Below are positions 1-9,459 of a stretch of DNA of 64,000 nucleotides, piece after piece. The stretch comes from Sphingomonas sp. SORGH_AS_0950 (GTDB lineage Bacteria; Pseudomonadota; Alphaproteobacteria; Sphingomonadales; Sphingomonadaceae). Position 1 is the stretch's first letter. Every line of letters starts with the position of its first letter. Position numbers and translations under genes: made by a program. The stretch lies in the NCBI RefSeq assembly GCF_030818415.1, contig NZ_JAUTAE010000001.1, positions 64,501-128,500 on the forward strand. Reading direction: 5' to 3'. A model generated the notes under the pieces. It was not told the DNA's origin. It saw only the letters and a program-made list of their open reading frames with translations, and searched no databases.

Positions 1-1
1 G

Positions 2-73
2 GACCGGCTCGACGGCATCGTGCCCGTGGCCCCGATCGCGGCTCTCCTGATCTTTCTGCCGGACCTGTTCTGA
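2..73 (+). CDS. cdsA: Phosphatidate cytidylyltransferase, C-terminal end (partial)
   Basis: Only the last 23 codons are inside the window. They read DRLDGIVPVAP followed by a hydrophobic tail. DRLDG followed by a terminal membrane segment is the C-terminal signature of CdsA, the inner-membrane enzyme that makes CDP-diacylglycerol from phosphatidate and CTP. The stop codon shares one base with the dxr start codon (TGATG), so the genes are translationally coupled. The order cdsA-dxr-rseP-bamA is standard in alphaproteobacteria and supports the call. The start lies outside the window. Confidence 0.85.
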   Translation, partial: DRLDGIVPVAPIAALLIFLPDLF

Positions 74-1230
74 TGCGAAGCGTGACGATTCTCGGCGCGA
101 CCGGCTCGGTCGGCACCTCGACGCTGGACCTGATCGAGCGCGAGCCCGATCGCTACCGCGTCCGCGCGCTGACCGCCAATGGTGATGTCGCCAAGCTGGC
201 GGCGGCGGCGAAGCGGACCCATGCCGAGCTGGCGGTGGTCGCCGACGAACGCTGCCTGCCCGATCTGCGTGCGGCGCTGGCGGGGACCGGGACGCGGGTG
301 GCGGGCGGACGTGCCGCGGTGATCGAGGCGGCGGCGAGCGGCGCGGACTGGACGATGGGGGCGATCGTCGGGTGCGCCGGGCTGGAGCCCGCCATGGCCG
401 CGATCGCCCAGGGCGGCACGGTGGTGCTGGCCAACAAGGAGCCGCTCGTCTCGGCGGGTGAGGTGGTGTTGGCAGCGGCCGCGAAGGCGGGGGCGACGCT
501 GTTGCCCGCCGACAGCGAGCACAACGCCATCTACCAATGTTTCGACTTTGCGCGACCCGAGCGGGTGCGCCGGATCGTCCTGACCGCCAGCGGCGGCCCG
601 TTCCGCACCTGGACCACCGACGCCATGCGCCAGGTCACCCCCGAACAGGCGGTGGCGCATCCCAACTGGTCGATGGGCGCGAAGATCTCGGTCGATTCGG
701 CGACGATGATGAACAAGGGGCTGGAGCTGATCGAGGCGGCCCGGCTGTTCCCGGTCCCCTCCGACCGGATCGAGATCGTGTTGCATCCCCAATCGGTGAT
801 CCATTCGGCGGTCGATTATGTCGACGGCTCGATGCTGGCGCAGCTTGGGCCGTCCGACATGCGGGTGCCGATCGCGCATTGCCTGGCCTGGCCGGACCGG
901 ATGCCGACGCCGATGGCGCCGCTCGACCTGGTCGCGCTGGGCCGGATGGACTTTGCCGCGCCCGACCCTGTGCGCTTTCCCGCGCTGCGACTGGCGCGTG
1001 CCGCGCTGGAGGCGGGTGGGGCGGCTCCGGCTATTCTGAATGCGGCCAATGAGGTCGCGGTTGCGGCTTTTCTCGCCCGTCGCATCGGCTTCCTCGAAAT
1101 TGCCGCAATCGTTGAGGATATTCTCCATCGCTACGACCCGGCCCCGCCGGAAACGCTCGACGCGGTGATCGCGATCGATGCGGAGACGCGGGAGCTGGCG
1201 GGCGAGCGCGTTGAGGATTGCGTCGTTTGA
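73..1230 (+). CDS. dxr: 1-deoxy-D-xylulose 5-phosphate reductoisomerase
   Basis: DXR catalyses the first committed step of the MEP isoprenoid pathway: NADPH-dependent rearrangement and reduction of DXP to MEP. The 385-residue product has the expected length. The NADPH-binding loop GATGSVG is at residues 8-14 and LANKEPLVSAG is near 119-129. Metal ligands are D147 and E149 (in ADSEHN) and E218 (in MNKGLE). The NPNWSMG-like active-site loop and the C-terminal NAANEVAV motif are present. The gene starts on the last base of the cdsA stop codon and its end overlaps or abuts rseP, so it sits inside one envelope operon. Confidence 0.97.
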   Translation: MRSVTILGATGSVGTSTLDLIEREPDRYRVRALTANGDVAKLAAAAKRTHAELAVVADERCLPDLRAALAGTGTRVAGGRAAVIEAAASGADWTMGAIVGCAGLEPAMAAIAQGGTVVLANKEPLVSAGEVVLAAAAKAGATLLPADSEHNAIYQCFDFARPERVRRIVLTASGGPFRTWTTDAMRQVTPEQAVAHPNWSMGAKISVDSATMMNKGLELIEAARLFPVPSDRIEIVLHPQSVIHSAVDYVDGSMLAQLGPSDMRVPIAHCLAWPDRMPTPMAPLDLVALGRMDFAAPDPVRFPALRLARAALEAGGAAPAILNAANEVAVAAFLARRIGFLEIAAIVEDILHRYDPAPPETLDAVIAIDAETRELAGERVEDCVV

Positions 1231-2363
1231 TCGAAACCCCCGGCCTGTTGTTGACCATCCTGGCCTTTGTTCTCGCCATCGGTCCGCTCGTGTTCGTGCA
1301 CGAGATGGGTCATTACCTCGCCGGGCGCTGGTTCGGGGTGAAGGCGGAAACCTTCGCGATCGGCTTCGGGCACGAGGTGTTCGGGCTGACCGACCGGCGC
1401 GGTACGCGGTGGAAGATCGGGTGGCTGCCGCTGGGCGGCTATGTGAAGTTCGCCGGCGACATGAACCCCGCCAGCCAGCCCGACGCGGCCTGGCTCTCGC
1501 TCCCGCCCGAGGAGCGCGCACGGACGTTCCAGGCCAAGCCGGTGTGGCAGCGCGCGATCATCGTCGCGGCGGGCCCCGCGATCAATTTCGTCGCGGCGAT
1601 CCTGATCCTGGCGGGCTTTGCCTGTGCCTATGGCGAGGCGGTGATCCCGCCGGTGGTGGGTGAGGTCGTGACGGGAAGCGCCGCCGCCTCTTCGGCGCTG
1701 CGCCCCGGCGACCGGGTGACGGCGATCGACGGGCGCACCGTCACCGATTTCGCCGATATCGCGCGCTATGTGCAGATCCGCGCCGGACAGCGGGTGACGA
1801 TCGAGGCGACGCGCAGCGGCGTGCCGTTCACGACCGACGTCACCGTCGGCACCGACGAGCAGCGCGATCGCTTCGGCAACCGCTATCGCATCGGCCGCCT
1901 GGGCGTGCGCGGCACCGGCACGGTCGATGTCCGCCCGGTCGGTCTTCTCCGCGCGCCGGTGGTGGCGGTAAAGCGCACCGGCGAAATCGTCCGCATGATG
2001 GTCGAGACGCTGGGGCAGGTGATTTCCGGCCGCCGCTCGGTCAAGGAACTGGGCGGGCCGGTGTCGATCGCCAAGGTCTCGGGCGAGCAGATGGCGCTGG
2101 GCCTCGACGCCTTTGTTTTCTTCGTGGCGCTGGTGTCCATCAATCTGGGGTTCATCAACCTCTTGCCAGTGCCGATGCTGGATGGCGGTCATCTTCTCTT
2201 CTATGCGATCGAAGCGGTGCGACGTCGCCCCCTGGAGCCGGTGGCCCAGGAATGGGCATTCCGTGGCGGTTTGGTGGCGATCCTGGCCCTGATGCTCTTC
2301 GTGACGTTCAACGATCTGGGCAATTTGGGGCTTTGGAAAAATATCGCTGGCTTGATCGGCTGA
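1227..2363 (+). CDS. rseP: RIP metalloprotease RseP (site-2 protease)
   Basis: This is an inner-membrane zinc protease that performs intramembrane cleavage of anti-sigma factors and signal peptides. HEMGH (H25, E26, H29 from this start) is the HExxH zinc motif in the first membrane segment. The LDG motif is near residue 318 and a PDZ domain lies between. One PDZ copy is visible, as in other alphaproteobacterial RseP proteins, against two in E. coli. The start is not ATG. I chose TTG 1227 because GAGGA at 1213-1217 lies 9 bases upstream; an in-frame TTG at 1218 directly abuts that site and is less likely. With TTG 1227 the gene overlaps the dxr stop by 4 bases (TTGA). Confidence 0.93.
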   Translation: MIETPGLLLTILAFVLAIGPLVFVHEMGHYLAGRWFGVKAETFAIGFGHEVFGLTDRRGTRWKIGWLPLGGYVKFAGDMNPASQPDAAWLSLPPEERARTFQAKPVWQRAIIVAAGPAINFVAAILILAGFACAYGEAVIPPVVGEVVTGSAAASSALRPGDRVTAIDGRTVTDFADIARYVQIRAGQRVTIEATRSGVPFTTDVTVGTDEQRDRFGNRYRIGRLGVRGTGTVDVRPVGLLRAPVVAVKRTGEIVRMMVETLGQVISGRRSVKELGGPVSIAKVSGEQMALGLDAFVFFVALVSINLGFINLLPVPMLDGGHLLFYAIEAVRRRPLEPVAQEWAFRGGLVAILALMLFVTFNDLGNLGLWKNIAGLIG

Positions 2364-2424
2364 CGCCGATGGGGCAGGGCGCGAGGACGACAGGGGTCGG
2401 TTCGACTTTTCTGGGGTGGGTTTG

Positions 2425-5163
2425 GTGACAGCAATGACGGGTATCAAGACTGTGCGCGCAGGCGCCTTATTGCTGGCGGGCACGATGCTGTCGGGCGTCC
2501 CCGTCATGGCGCAGGTCGCGCCCGCGACGCCCGCCGGGACGACGACACAGGCGGCGGCGCCCGCCGCCACGCCCGCGCCGCAGCGGATCATCAAGACGCT
2601 GCGGGTCGAGGGCGCGCAGCGGATCGAGCCCGAAACGGTGCTCTCCTACACCAAGCTGCGCGTGGGCATTCCCTATTCGGCCGAAACGCTCGACCAGGCG
2701 CTGAAGGATCTCCAGGCGTCCGAGCTGTTCGCCGACTATTCGATCTCGGGCGTCGAGAGCGGTGACATCGTGCTGCGGGTGCGCGAGAACCCGATCATCA
2801 ACCGGGTCATTCTGGAGGGCAACAAGCGCCTGAAGGAAGACAAGATCAAGAAGGAGATCAAGCTCGCGCCGCGGCAGATCTTCACCCGCACCGCCGTCCG
2901 CCAGGACGTGGCGCGCATCGTCGAGCTGTACCGCCGCCAGGGCCGGTTCGGCGCGGTGGTGGACCCCAAGATGGTCAATCTGGACCAGAACCGCGTCGAT
3001 GTGGTGTTCGAGATCAGCGAGGGGCCGAAGTCCAAGGTCCGCCAGATCAACATCATCGGCAACGAGAAATTCTCCGACGACGAGCTGCGCGGTGCGATGT
3101 ACACCAAGCAGTCGCGCTGGTTTCGCTTCCTGTCCTCGGCCACCAGCTACGACCAGGATCGCCTGGCCGCCGACCAGCAGAAGCTGCGCGCCTTCTATCT
3201 GTCCAACGGCTATGCCGATTTCCGCGTGACCAGCGCGGTGGCCGAGCTGACCCCGGACAAGAAGGATTTCATCATCACCTATGTGGTGGAGGAAGGCCCG
3301 CGCTACAAGTTCGGCGACGTCAAGGTCGACAGCCAGATCCGCGACTTTGACAATGAAAAGCTCGCCCAGTCGCTGCCGATGAAGAAGGGCGACTGGTACA
3401 ATGCCAAGCTGATCGAGGATTCGATCGACAGCCTCAGCCAGACGGCGGGCCTGTTCGGCTATGCCTTTACCGACGTGAACCCCGAGTTCCAGCGTGACAA
3501 GGACACGCTGACCATGTCGATCACGTTCAACATCGCCGAGGCGAAGCGGACCTATATCGAGCGGATCGACATCAACGGCAACACGCAGACCCAGGACAAG
3601 GTCGTCCGCCGCGAGTTCCGCGTGGCCGAGGGCGATGCGTTCAACAGCTTCCAGGTCCGCCGCAGCCAGGACCGCATCAATTCGCTCGGCTATTTCCAGG
3701 AAAAGCTGGAGGTCAAGCAGAACCCCGGCTCGACCCCCGACCGAATCGTGCTGGAAACCAACACCGAGGAACAGTCCACCGGCTCGCTCCAGCTGTCGGC
3801 GGGCTATTCGTCGCTGGAACGCTTCATCATCCAGGCGAACATCACCCAGCGCAATTTCCGCGGCAAGGGCCAGGAACTGCGCGCGGGCGTGAACTATTCG
3901 GCCTATTCCAAGTCGATCGAGCTGGGCTTCACCGAGCCTTATGTGTTCGACAAGAACGTCGCGCTGGGCGTCGACGTGTTCCGTCGCGACTATAACTCGT
4001 TCAACTATCTGGGCACCACCCGCCAGACGACCTATAGCCAGGTGTCGACCGGCTTCCAGGTGCGCGCGGGCGTGCCGCTGACCGAATATTGGTCGCTGTC
4101 GGGTCGCTATGGCCTGACCTATGACGAGGTCGGTTTGGCCTCGTCCTTCTTCAACGCCGATGGCAGCTGTAACTTCCAGACGGCGGGCCGTTATCTTTGC
4201 GACGCGATCGGCAATCGCTGGACCTCGTCGGTCGGCTATTCGCTGATCTATGACAGCCTGAACAGCCGTCTGCGTCCGACCGCGGGTCAGCGTTTCTCGT
4301 TCAGCCAGGACTTTGCCGGTCTGGGCGGCGACGTGAAATATATCCGCACCCGTGGCGAAGGCGCGAAGTTCTGGGGTCTGGGCAAGGGCTTCGTCTTCTC
4401 GGTGCTGGGCGAGGGCGGCTATATCCACTCGCTGGAGGACAGCCGCGGTCCCGGCATCGACCCGGTGCGTATCGTCGACCGCTTCTATCTGGGCGAGCCG
4501 CAGTTCCGTGGCTTCGACATTCGCGGCGTCGGTCCGCGCGTGCTGCGCGTGCCCTATGTCATCGGCACCGACGGATCGCAGTCGCGTCAGACCGATCGCG
4601 ACCAGATCGTCGACGACGCGCTGGGCGGCCGCGCTTATTATCTGACGCGCGCCGAACTCGAGATTCCGCTGGGCTCGGGTGCGCGCGAAATGGGTCTGCG
4701 GCCCAGCATCTATGTCCAGGCGGGCAGCCTGTGGGGCATCACCCGCCCGTTGCCGTCGCTCGACTTCCCGCAGGCGCGCGACGCCAACGGCAATCTGCTG
4801 TTCAACAAGGACGGGTCGAAGACGCTCGCCCCCTCGCTGCTCAAGGACGGGCAGGGGCGGCAGCTCTACGTCGTGCCGACCGGGTCGGACAATGCGGGGC
4901 AGTTCACCACCTGCTCGGTCGGCTTCTCGGCGACGTCGGGCGGAACCTGCTCGGGCACCAGCACCAACACGATCGCGCAGAATACCAACTATGCCGAAGA
5001 GCAGTTCTACGGCGGCACCTGGCGTCCGCGCGTGTCGATCGGCATCGGTGTGAACTGGAATTCACCATTTGGACCGCTGCGCATCGACCTGGCCAAGGCA
5101 TTGGTCACGCAGCCGGGCGACGACCCCAAGCTCATCACTTTCAACGTAGGGACGCAGTTCTGA
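2425..5163 (+). CDS. bamA: Outer membrane protein assembly factor BamA
   Basis: BamA is the essential outer-membrane insertase for beta-barrel proteins. The product is about 912 residues: an N-terminal signal peptide ending near VMAQ, a short Ala/Pro/Thr linker, five POTRA repeats (about residues 55-460) and a 16-strand barrel ending in a Phe (NVGTQF). Inserts in the distal barrel are long and contain several Cys residues. The start is uncertain. GTG 2425 has a G-rich site 4-7 bases upstream; ATG 2434 gives the same signal peptide, and GTG 2416 and TTG 2422 are also in frame. It follows rseP by about 60 bases, and its stop shares one base with the skp start (TGATG). Confidence 0.95.
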   Translation: MTAMTGIKTVRAGALLLAGTMLSGVPVMAQVAPATPAGTTTQAAAPAATPAPQRIIKTLRVEGAQRIEPETVLSYTKLRVGIPYSAETLDQALKDLQASELFADYSISGVESGDIVLRVRENPIINRVILEGNKRLKEDKIKKEIKLAPRQIFTRTAVRQDVARIVELYRRQGRFGAVVDPKMVNLDQNRVDVVFEISEGPKSKVRQINIIGNEKFSDDELRGAMYTKQSRWFRFLSSATSYDQDRLAADQQKLRAFYLSNGYADFRVTSAVAELTPDKKDFIITYVVEEGPRYKFGDVKVDSQIRDFDNEKLAQSLPMKKGDWYNAKLIEDSIDSLSQTAGLFGYAFTDVNPEFQRDKDTLTMSITFNIAEAKRTYIERIDINGNTQTQDKVVRREFRVAEGDAFNSFQVRRSQDRINSLGYFQEKLEVKQNPGSTPDRIVLETNTEEQSTGSLQLSAGYSSLERFIIQANITQRNFRGKGQELRAGVNYSAYSKSIELGFTEPYVFDKNVALGVDVFRRDYNSFNYLGTTRQTTYSQVSTGFQVRAGVPLTEYWSLSGRYGLTYDEVGLASSFFNADGSCNFQTAGRYLCDAIGNRWTSSVGYSLIYDSLNSRLRPTAGQRFSFSQDFAGLGGDVKYIRTRGEGAKFWGLGKGFVFSVLGEGGYIHSLEDSRGPGIDPVRIVDRFYLGEPQFRGFDIRGVGPRVLRVPYVIGTDGSQSRQTDRDQIVDDALGGRAYYLTRAELEIPLGSGAREMGLRPSIYVQAGSLWGITRPLPSLDFPQARDANGNLLFNKDGSKTLAPSLLKDGQGRQLYVVPTGSDNAGQFTTCSVGFSATSGGTCSGTSTNTIAQNTNYAEEQFYGGTWRPRVSIGIGVNWNSPFGPLRIDLAKALVTQPGDDPKLITFNVGTQF

Positions 5164-5834
5164 TGAAGACGATTTCCAAGCTCCTCCTCGCGGCGGCCCT
5201 GGTGGCCCCGGCCGCGACCGTCGCGACGACCGCGAGTGCGCAGGTGAACGGCGTCGCCGTGGCCGACCCGCAGGGTGCGATCGCCGGTTCGCGCGCCTGG
5301 GCGACCGCCCGCCAGCAGATCGAGACGACCTACAAGGCGCAGCTCGACCAGGCCGAGACCCGCCGCACCGCGCTCGCTGCCGAGCTGAACCCGCTGGTCC
5401 AGGCGTTCCAGACCGCGCGTTCGGCCCCCAACGCCAACGAAGCGGCGCTGCGCACCCAGGCGCAGGCGATCCAGACCAAGCAGCAGGCCGCCGAGCAGGA
5501 ACTGGCCCGCCTGACCCAGCCCGCCGTCCGCGCGCAGACCTATGCCGTCGAGCAGCTCCAGGCCAAGCTGGGCGAAGCGGTGCAGAACGCCGTCCGCGCC
5601 AAGAATGTCAGTCTGCTGGTCAGCCCGCAGGCGGTGCTGTTCATGCAGCCGACCGCCGACATCACCTCGGCGGTGACGGCCGAGCTGGACAAGCTGGTCC
5701 CGACCGTCAGCATCACCCCGCCGGCGGGCTGGCAGCCCGGTCAGCAGGGTGGCCAGCAGGGCGCCGCCCCCGCCGCCGCTCCGGCCGCCACCCCGGCTCC
5801 GGCGCCCGCGCGTCGCCAGAACAGCGGCCGGTAA
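5163..5834 (+). CDS. skp: Periplasmic chaperone Skp/OmpH family
   Basis: The 223-residue product has a cleavable signal peptide (cleavage after about residue 27, TASAQ), then an OmpH/Skp domain with long charged, Gln/Ala-rich helical coiled-coil arms, then a low-complexity tail rich in Gln, Ala and Pro. Skp proteins hold unfolded outer-membrane proteins in the periplasm and deliver them to BamA, which is encoded immediately upstream with a one-base overlap. The ATG at 5163 is fixed by the signal peptide. The Pro/Ala/Gln tail (about residues 185-223) is longer than in E. coli Skp and is probably disordered. Confidence 0.92.
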   Translation: MKTISKLLLAAALVAPAATVATTASAQVNGVAVADPQGAIAGSRAWATARQQIETTYKAQLDQAETRRTALAAELNPLVQAFQTARSAPNANEAALRTQAQAIQTKQQAAEQELARLTQPAVRAQTYAVEQLQAKLGEAVQNAVRAKNVSLLVSPQAVLFMQPTADITSAVTAELDKLVPTVSITPPAGWQPGQQGGQQGAAPAAAPAATPAPAPARRQNSGR

Positions 5835-5841
5835 TCGCTTC

Positions 5842-6330
5842 GTGAGCGACGTTGTGAACGACGAGGCGAAGACCGTCCTCGGCCCGCTGGACGTCACGCG
5901 GGTCATGGCGGCGATCCCGCACCGTTACCCGATGTTGCTGGTCGATCGTGTCGAGGAACTGGTCCTCGACACGTCGATCCGCGCGGTGAAGGCGGTGACG
6001 ATCAACGAGGCGTTTTTCCAGGGCCATTATCCTGGCCGTCCGATCATGCCCGGCGTGCTGATCGTCGAGGCGCTGGCGCAGGCCGCCGGTGTCCTGGGCG
6101 TGGAAAGCCTGGGCCTCGCCAATTCGGGCAAGCTCGTCTATTTCATGTCGATCGACGGCGTGAAGTTCCGCAAGCCCGTGGAACCCGGCGTCCTCCTCCA
6201 TCTGGAGGTGGAGTTCGTGTCGAAGCGGACCCGCGTGTGCAAGTTCGCGGGTGTCGCCAAGATCGACGGCGTCGCCGTGGCGGAGGCCAATTTCACCGCG
6301 ATGATCGCCGATCCGCCCGCCGAGGCGTAA
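5842..6330 (+). CDS. fabZ: 3-hydroxyacyl-[acyl-carrier-protein] dehydratase FabZ
   Basis: FabZ dehydrates (R)-3-hydroxyacyl-ACP to trans-2-enoyl-ACP in type II fatty acid synthesis. The 162-residue hot-dog protein has [11 protein letters not shown] near residue 27, catalytic His62 in [12 protein letters not shown] and catalytic Glu76 in VEALAQAAG. The start is inferred as GTG 5842, 7 bases after the skp stop; reading further upstream would run into the skp tail in another frame. In many proteobacteria fabZ lies between lpxD and lpxA. Here neither is present, and rpmE follows. Confidence 0.95.
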   Translation: MSDVVNDEAKTVLGPLDVTRVMAAIPHRYPMLLVDRVEELVLDTSIRAVKAVTINEAFFQGHYPGRPIMPGVLIVEALAQAAGVLGVESLGLANSGKLVYFMSIDGVKFRKPVEPGVLLHLEVEFVSKRTRVCKFAGVAKIDGVAVAEANFTAMIADPPAEA

Positions 6331-6428
6331 GGGCTCACGTCGCTTTTGACTATCGGGGCGCGGTCCGCTATGGGCCGCGCCTTGAGCTTTAAGGCTGGTC
6401 GGAACCAGCCATTTTCCGGAGCAATATC

Positions 6429-6659
6429 ATGAAGACCGATACGCACCCCGACTATCACATGATCAAGGTCCAGATGACCGACGGCACCGTGTTCGAAACC
6501 CGCTCCACCTGGGGCAAGGAAGGCGACACGATGCAGCTCGACATCGATCCGCTGGCGCACCCGGCCTGGACCGGCGGTCGTGGCCAGATGCTGGACACCG
6601 GCGGTCAGGTCGCGCGCTTCAACAAGCGCTTCGGTGGCGGTCTCACGCTCCGCAAGTAA
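6429..6659 (+). CDS. rpmE: 50S ribosomal protein L31
   Basis: The 76-residue product matches L31: it starts [10 protein letters not shown] and carries [18 protein letters not shown] and [14 protein letters not shown]. It contains no cysteine, so it is the zinc-independent (C-minus) form. A ribosome binding site (CCGGAG) lies 9 to 14 bases upstream. The gene has about 100 bases of upstream space and its own terminator, so it is probably transcribed alone. Confidence 0.97.
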   Translation: MKTDTHPDYHMIKVQMTDGTVFETRSTWGKEGDTMQLDIDPLAHPAWTGGRGQMLDTGGQVARFNKRFGGGLTLRK

Positions 6660-6695
6660 TGGCCTGGCCCTGCGGGGCCGTGCCGTCGCAAAGGA

Positions 6696-6730
6696 CCCGG
6701 CGCCTCCCATGCGGAGGGGCCGGGTTTTTT
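6696..6730 (+). terminator. Rho-independent terminator of rpmE
   Basis: A 12-base-pair GC-rich stem (CCCGGCGCCTCC pairing with GGAGGGGCCGGG, one mismatch) with a short loop is followed by six T residues. It lies 37 bases after the rpmE stop. Confidence 0.92.
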
Positions 6731-6797
6731 GTATCCGCCGCGCGCGGCGGGCAAATCGTTTGCGATGTATTTACCACCTCGCTTTAGCATTGCCTGC

Positions 6798-7112
6798 ATG
6801 TTCGCCGCCGAATTCGAGCCCTTGAAAATCCCGGCCCGCCGTCGCTCGAAGCGGACGGAGGTGAAGGTGGAGGCCGATTATGAGGGCGACGGCCTGGCCC
6901 GCGCGCTGTGCCGCGTCCTCGACATTTCGACCCACGGCGCCCGGCTGGAAACCTATACCGAGTTGCGCAGCGGGATGACGATCTGGCTGCGGCTGCCCAA
7001 GGTGGGGCAGGTGATCGCCCGGATCGTCTGGGCGGACGATTTCGCGGCGGGGTGCCAGTTCCAGACTCCGCTGGCGCAGGACGCCTATGAGGTGCTGGCG
7101 CCGCTCGCCTGA
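6798..7112 (+). CDS. PilZ domain-containing protein (probable c-di-GMP binding)
   Basis: This 104-residue single-domain protein has the two PilZ signatures: an Arg-rich motif (RRRSKR, near residue 13) and a DISTHGARL stretch matching the D/N-x-S-x-x-G motif. PilZ domains bind cyclic di-GMP with these residues and alter partner activity, often in motility, adhesion or exopolysaccharide control. No partner is encoded nearby. The start is chosen as ATG 6798 because the domain begins soon after. An in-frame ATG at 6765 would add 11 residues, and neither has a strong ribosome binding site. Confidence 0.85.
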   Translation: MFAAEFEPLKIPARRRSKRTEVKVEADYEGDGLARALCRVLDISTHGARLETYTELRSGMTIWLRLPKVGQVIARIVWADDFAAGCQFQTPLAQDAYEVLAPLA

Positions 7113-7200
7113 TCGCGGGGTGGCCAGGGGCGACCGGCTGGGCTAGTCCATGGGTCTATTCGTTACAAATGGAACGATCTTGACCCTGCCAGTCCCTCCC

Positions 7201-8584
7201 GTGACCGCGCTGCCGCGTGGCGAAGACAGTGTCGCCGCGGTCAGCGTGACCGAGCTGTTCACGATCGGTATCGGCCCTTCCAGTTCGCACACGGTCGGGC
7301 CCATGCGCGCCGCCAAGGCCTTTGCGGTCGAGATGCTCGACACCGGGCTGATCCCGGTGCGGGTGCAGGCCGAGCTGTTCGGATCGCTATCGCTGACCGG
7401 GCGCGGGCACCATAGCGACCGTGCCGTCCTGCTGGGCCTGGCGGGGGAGACGCCCGAGACGATCGATCCCGACGCCGTTGAGGGACTGCTCGCGCGGATC
7501 GGGCGAGACGCGGCGGATCACGCTCGACGGGCGGCATGCGATGGATTTCGATCCCGAGGCCGATCTGCTGTTCCGCCCCGGCTTCCTGCCCGCCCATCCC
7601 AACGGGATGGTCTTCACCGCCTTCCTGTCCGACGGCAGTTCGGTGGTGCGGCGCTTCTACTCGATCGGCGGCGGTGCGATCCGGATGGAGGGGGCCGAAC
7701 TGGCGCGGACCAACCGGCGACTGGCCTATCCCTTCGCTTCCGGTGCGGAACTGCTCGAGCGTACCGGGGATACCGGCTTGTCGATCGCGCAGATCGTCCG
7801 CGCCAACGAGGCGGCGTGGCGCGAGGATGCGGAGACGGACGCGTTTCTCGACCGGGTTCGCGATGCGATGGTGGGCGCGATCGATCGCGGCTGTACCGCG
7901 ACGGGCATCCTGCCCGGCGGGCTGAAGGTCCAGCGCCGTGCGCAGGCGATCAAGCAGAAGCTGCTCGACCGGGGGCCGCGCACCGATCCCAGCCTGGTGT
8001 TCGAATGGGTCAGCCTGTGGGCGCTGGCAGTCAATGAGGAGAATGCGGCGGGCGGACGGGTCGTGACCGCCCCGACCAACGGCGCGGCCGGGGTCATCCC
8101 GGCGGTGCTGCGCTATTACGAGGCCTTCGTCCATGGTGCGACGCGCGACGGGGTTCGTACCCTGTTGCTGACGGCGGCGGCGGTGGGGATGCTCTACAAG
8201 AAGCGGGCCTCCATATCGGCGGCGGAGATGGGCTGCCAGGGCGAGGTCGGCGTCGCCTGCTCGATGGCGGCGGCGGGGCTGGCGGCGGCGCTGGGCGGCA
8301 CTCCCGCGCAGGTCGAGAATGCCGCCGAGATCGGCATGGAGCATAATCTGGGGCTGACCTGCGACCCGATCGGCGGGCTCGTCCAGATCCCGTGTATCGA
8401 GCGCAATACGATGGGCGCGATCAAGGCGATCAACGCCGCCTATCTCGCGCTGCACGGCGACGGGCGGCACATCGTCAGCCTGGATCAGGTGATCGAGACG
8501 ATGCGCCAGACCGGCGAGGACATGAAGTCGCAATATAAGGAAACCAGCCTGGGCGGGCTGGCGGTCAACGTCGTCGAGTGCTGA
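7201..8584 (+). pseudogene. sdaA: L-serine ammonia-lyase (serine dehydratase), frameshifted
   Basis: SdaA is an iron-sulfur enzyme deaminating L-serine to pyruvate. The beginning (IGIGPSSSHTVGPMRAAKAF and [15 protein letters not shown]) is read in frame 1. The rest ([57 protein letters not shown]) is read in frame 2. The switch is at about 7495-7510. Removing one G from the GGG at 7501-7503 would give [11 protein letters not shown] and restore a product of about 460 residues. As written, translation from the start runs out of frame to 8037 and loses the catalytic and cluster-binding region. The start is uncertain: GTG 7201 gives the family length, and ATG 7150 is also in frame. A sequencing or assembly error is possible. 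Confidence 0.85.
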
Positions 8585-8598
8585 CCCGCCGGGTCAGC
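8580..8598. terminator. Compact bidirectional hairpin between convergent genes
   Basis: A perfect 8-base-pair inverted repeat (GCTGACCC, loop GCC, GGGTCAGC) spans the gap between sdaA and the convergent ThuA-like gene and contains both stop codons. There is no T tract on either side, so termination is inferred from position only. Confidence 0.45.
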
Positions 8599-9391
8599 GC
8601 GCCGCCCAGCGGATCGCGTTGGTCAGGATGCGGCGATAGGCGGGATCGTCATAGAGCTGCGGCTCATGCCCCAGCGCGGAATAGACGACCCGCCCCCTGC
8701 TACGCGGGTTGATCCACAGCACGGGATGGTCCGCGCCCATGCGCAGCCGCTCGCCGGGGCGATAGCTGCCCTCGTCGACGCGGGCGAGCACGGTCATGCC
8801 GCGCGCCGCCGGATTGGCGTCGAAGCTGTACCACTCGTCGCGCGCGACCCAGGGCATCGTCACGCCGCGAAGCACGGGATGGTCCGGCCGGACCGCGACG
8901 ACCCGCGCGGGCTGGATGTGATCCGCGCCGCCCGGATGGCCGATAAAGGTCGTGCCGATGATCGTATCGGCATACCAGGGCGCCTTGTGGCTGTCGTCGC
9001 CCGCCGCGTGCAGCGCCACGACCCCGCCACCGCGCGCGACGAAGCGCGCAAAGGCCGCCTGCTGCTCGGCGCTCAGGAAATCGCCGCTGGCGCTGTTGAG
9101 GACGATGACCGAGAAGCGCGATAGCTGGTCGTCGTTGAAGATGGCGGCATTCTCGGTGGTGAAGCTGGCGCGGCCCAGTTCGCTGGCGATCCCGGCCAGC
9201 ACGGTATTGGAGTGCGGGATATGCTCGATATGCCGCCATCCATTGGTCTTGGAGACGATCAGGACGCCGCGCTGCAATCCGGCGGGCAGGGTGGGGGCGA
9301 TGCTGTCGTTCACGCGGCCGGGCAGATGCGGATCGGCCGGGACTTGCGCAGTCGCCAGCGCGGCAAGGATCGCCCATGTTTTCAGCATCAT
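8594..9391 (-). CDS. ThuA domain-containing secreted protein
   Basis: The 265-residue product has an N-terminal signal peptide (about residues 1-19), then a ThuA-type, glutamine-amidotransferase-like domain. Visible signatures are VLIVSKTNGWRH near the start, ARGGGVVALHAAGD, FIGHPGG and the C-terminal VVYSALGHEPQLY. ThuA proteins are linked to carbohydrate use (first described with trehalose uptake) and are common beside sugar-degradation genes, but their exact reaction is not settled. The gene is convergent with sdaA and separated from the efflux operon by a terminator. Confidence 0.82.
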   Translation of the reverse strand: MMLKTWAILAALATAQVPADPHLPGRVNDSIAPTLPAGLQRGVLIVSKTNGWRHIEHIPHSNTVLAGIASELGRASFTTENAAIFNDDQLSRFSVIVLNSASGDFLSAEQQAAFARFVARGGGVVALHAAGDDSHKAPWYADTIIGTTFIGHPGGADHIQPARVVAVRPDHPVLRGVTMPWVARDEWYSFDANPAARGMTVLARVDEGSYRPGERLRMGADHPVLWINPRSRGRVVYSALGHEPQLYDDPAYRRILTNAIRWAAR

Positions 9392-9417
9392 CCATCTCCC
9401 TTTTCCGGGAGCCTAAC

Positions 9418-9450
9418 GCCAAAGCGCCCGAGGTTGAAAGCCCCGGGCGC
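9418..9450 (-). terminator. Probable terminator of the marR-emrAB operon
   Basis: On the minus strand a 10-base-pair GC stem (GCGCCCGGGG pairing with CCTCGGGCGC, one mismatch; 9424-9450) is followed by CTTTGG, directly after the emrB stop at 9460. The T run is short. Confidence 0.6.
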
Positions 9451-9459
9451 CTCGTTTCG

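Noticed and set aside
2467..4428. Long open frame (653 codons) on the minus strand across bamA
   Set aside because: It is antisense to a fully conserved BamA sequence. Long spurious frames are expected in high-GC DNA, and its composition (Ala, Arg, Asp, His-rich, no domain) is not protein-like.
7150..8037. A 295-residue protein in the first sdaA frame as a separate real gene
   Set aside because: After about residue 117 the sequence turns into Arg/Pro-rich out-of-frame translation, while the conserved SdaA sequence continues in another frame. It is the frameshifted product, not a distinct protein.
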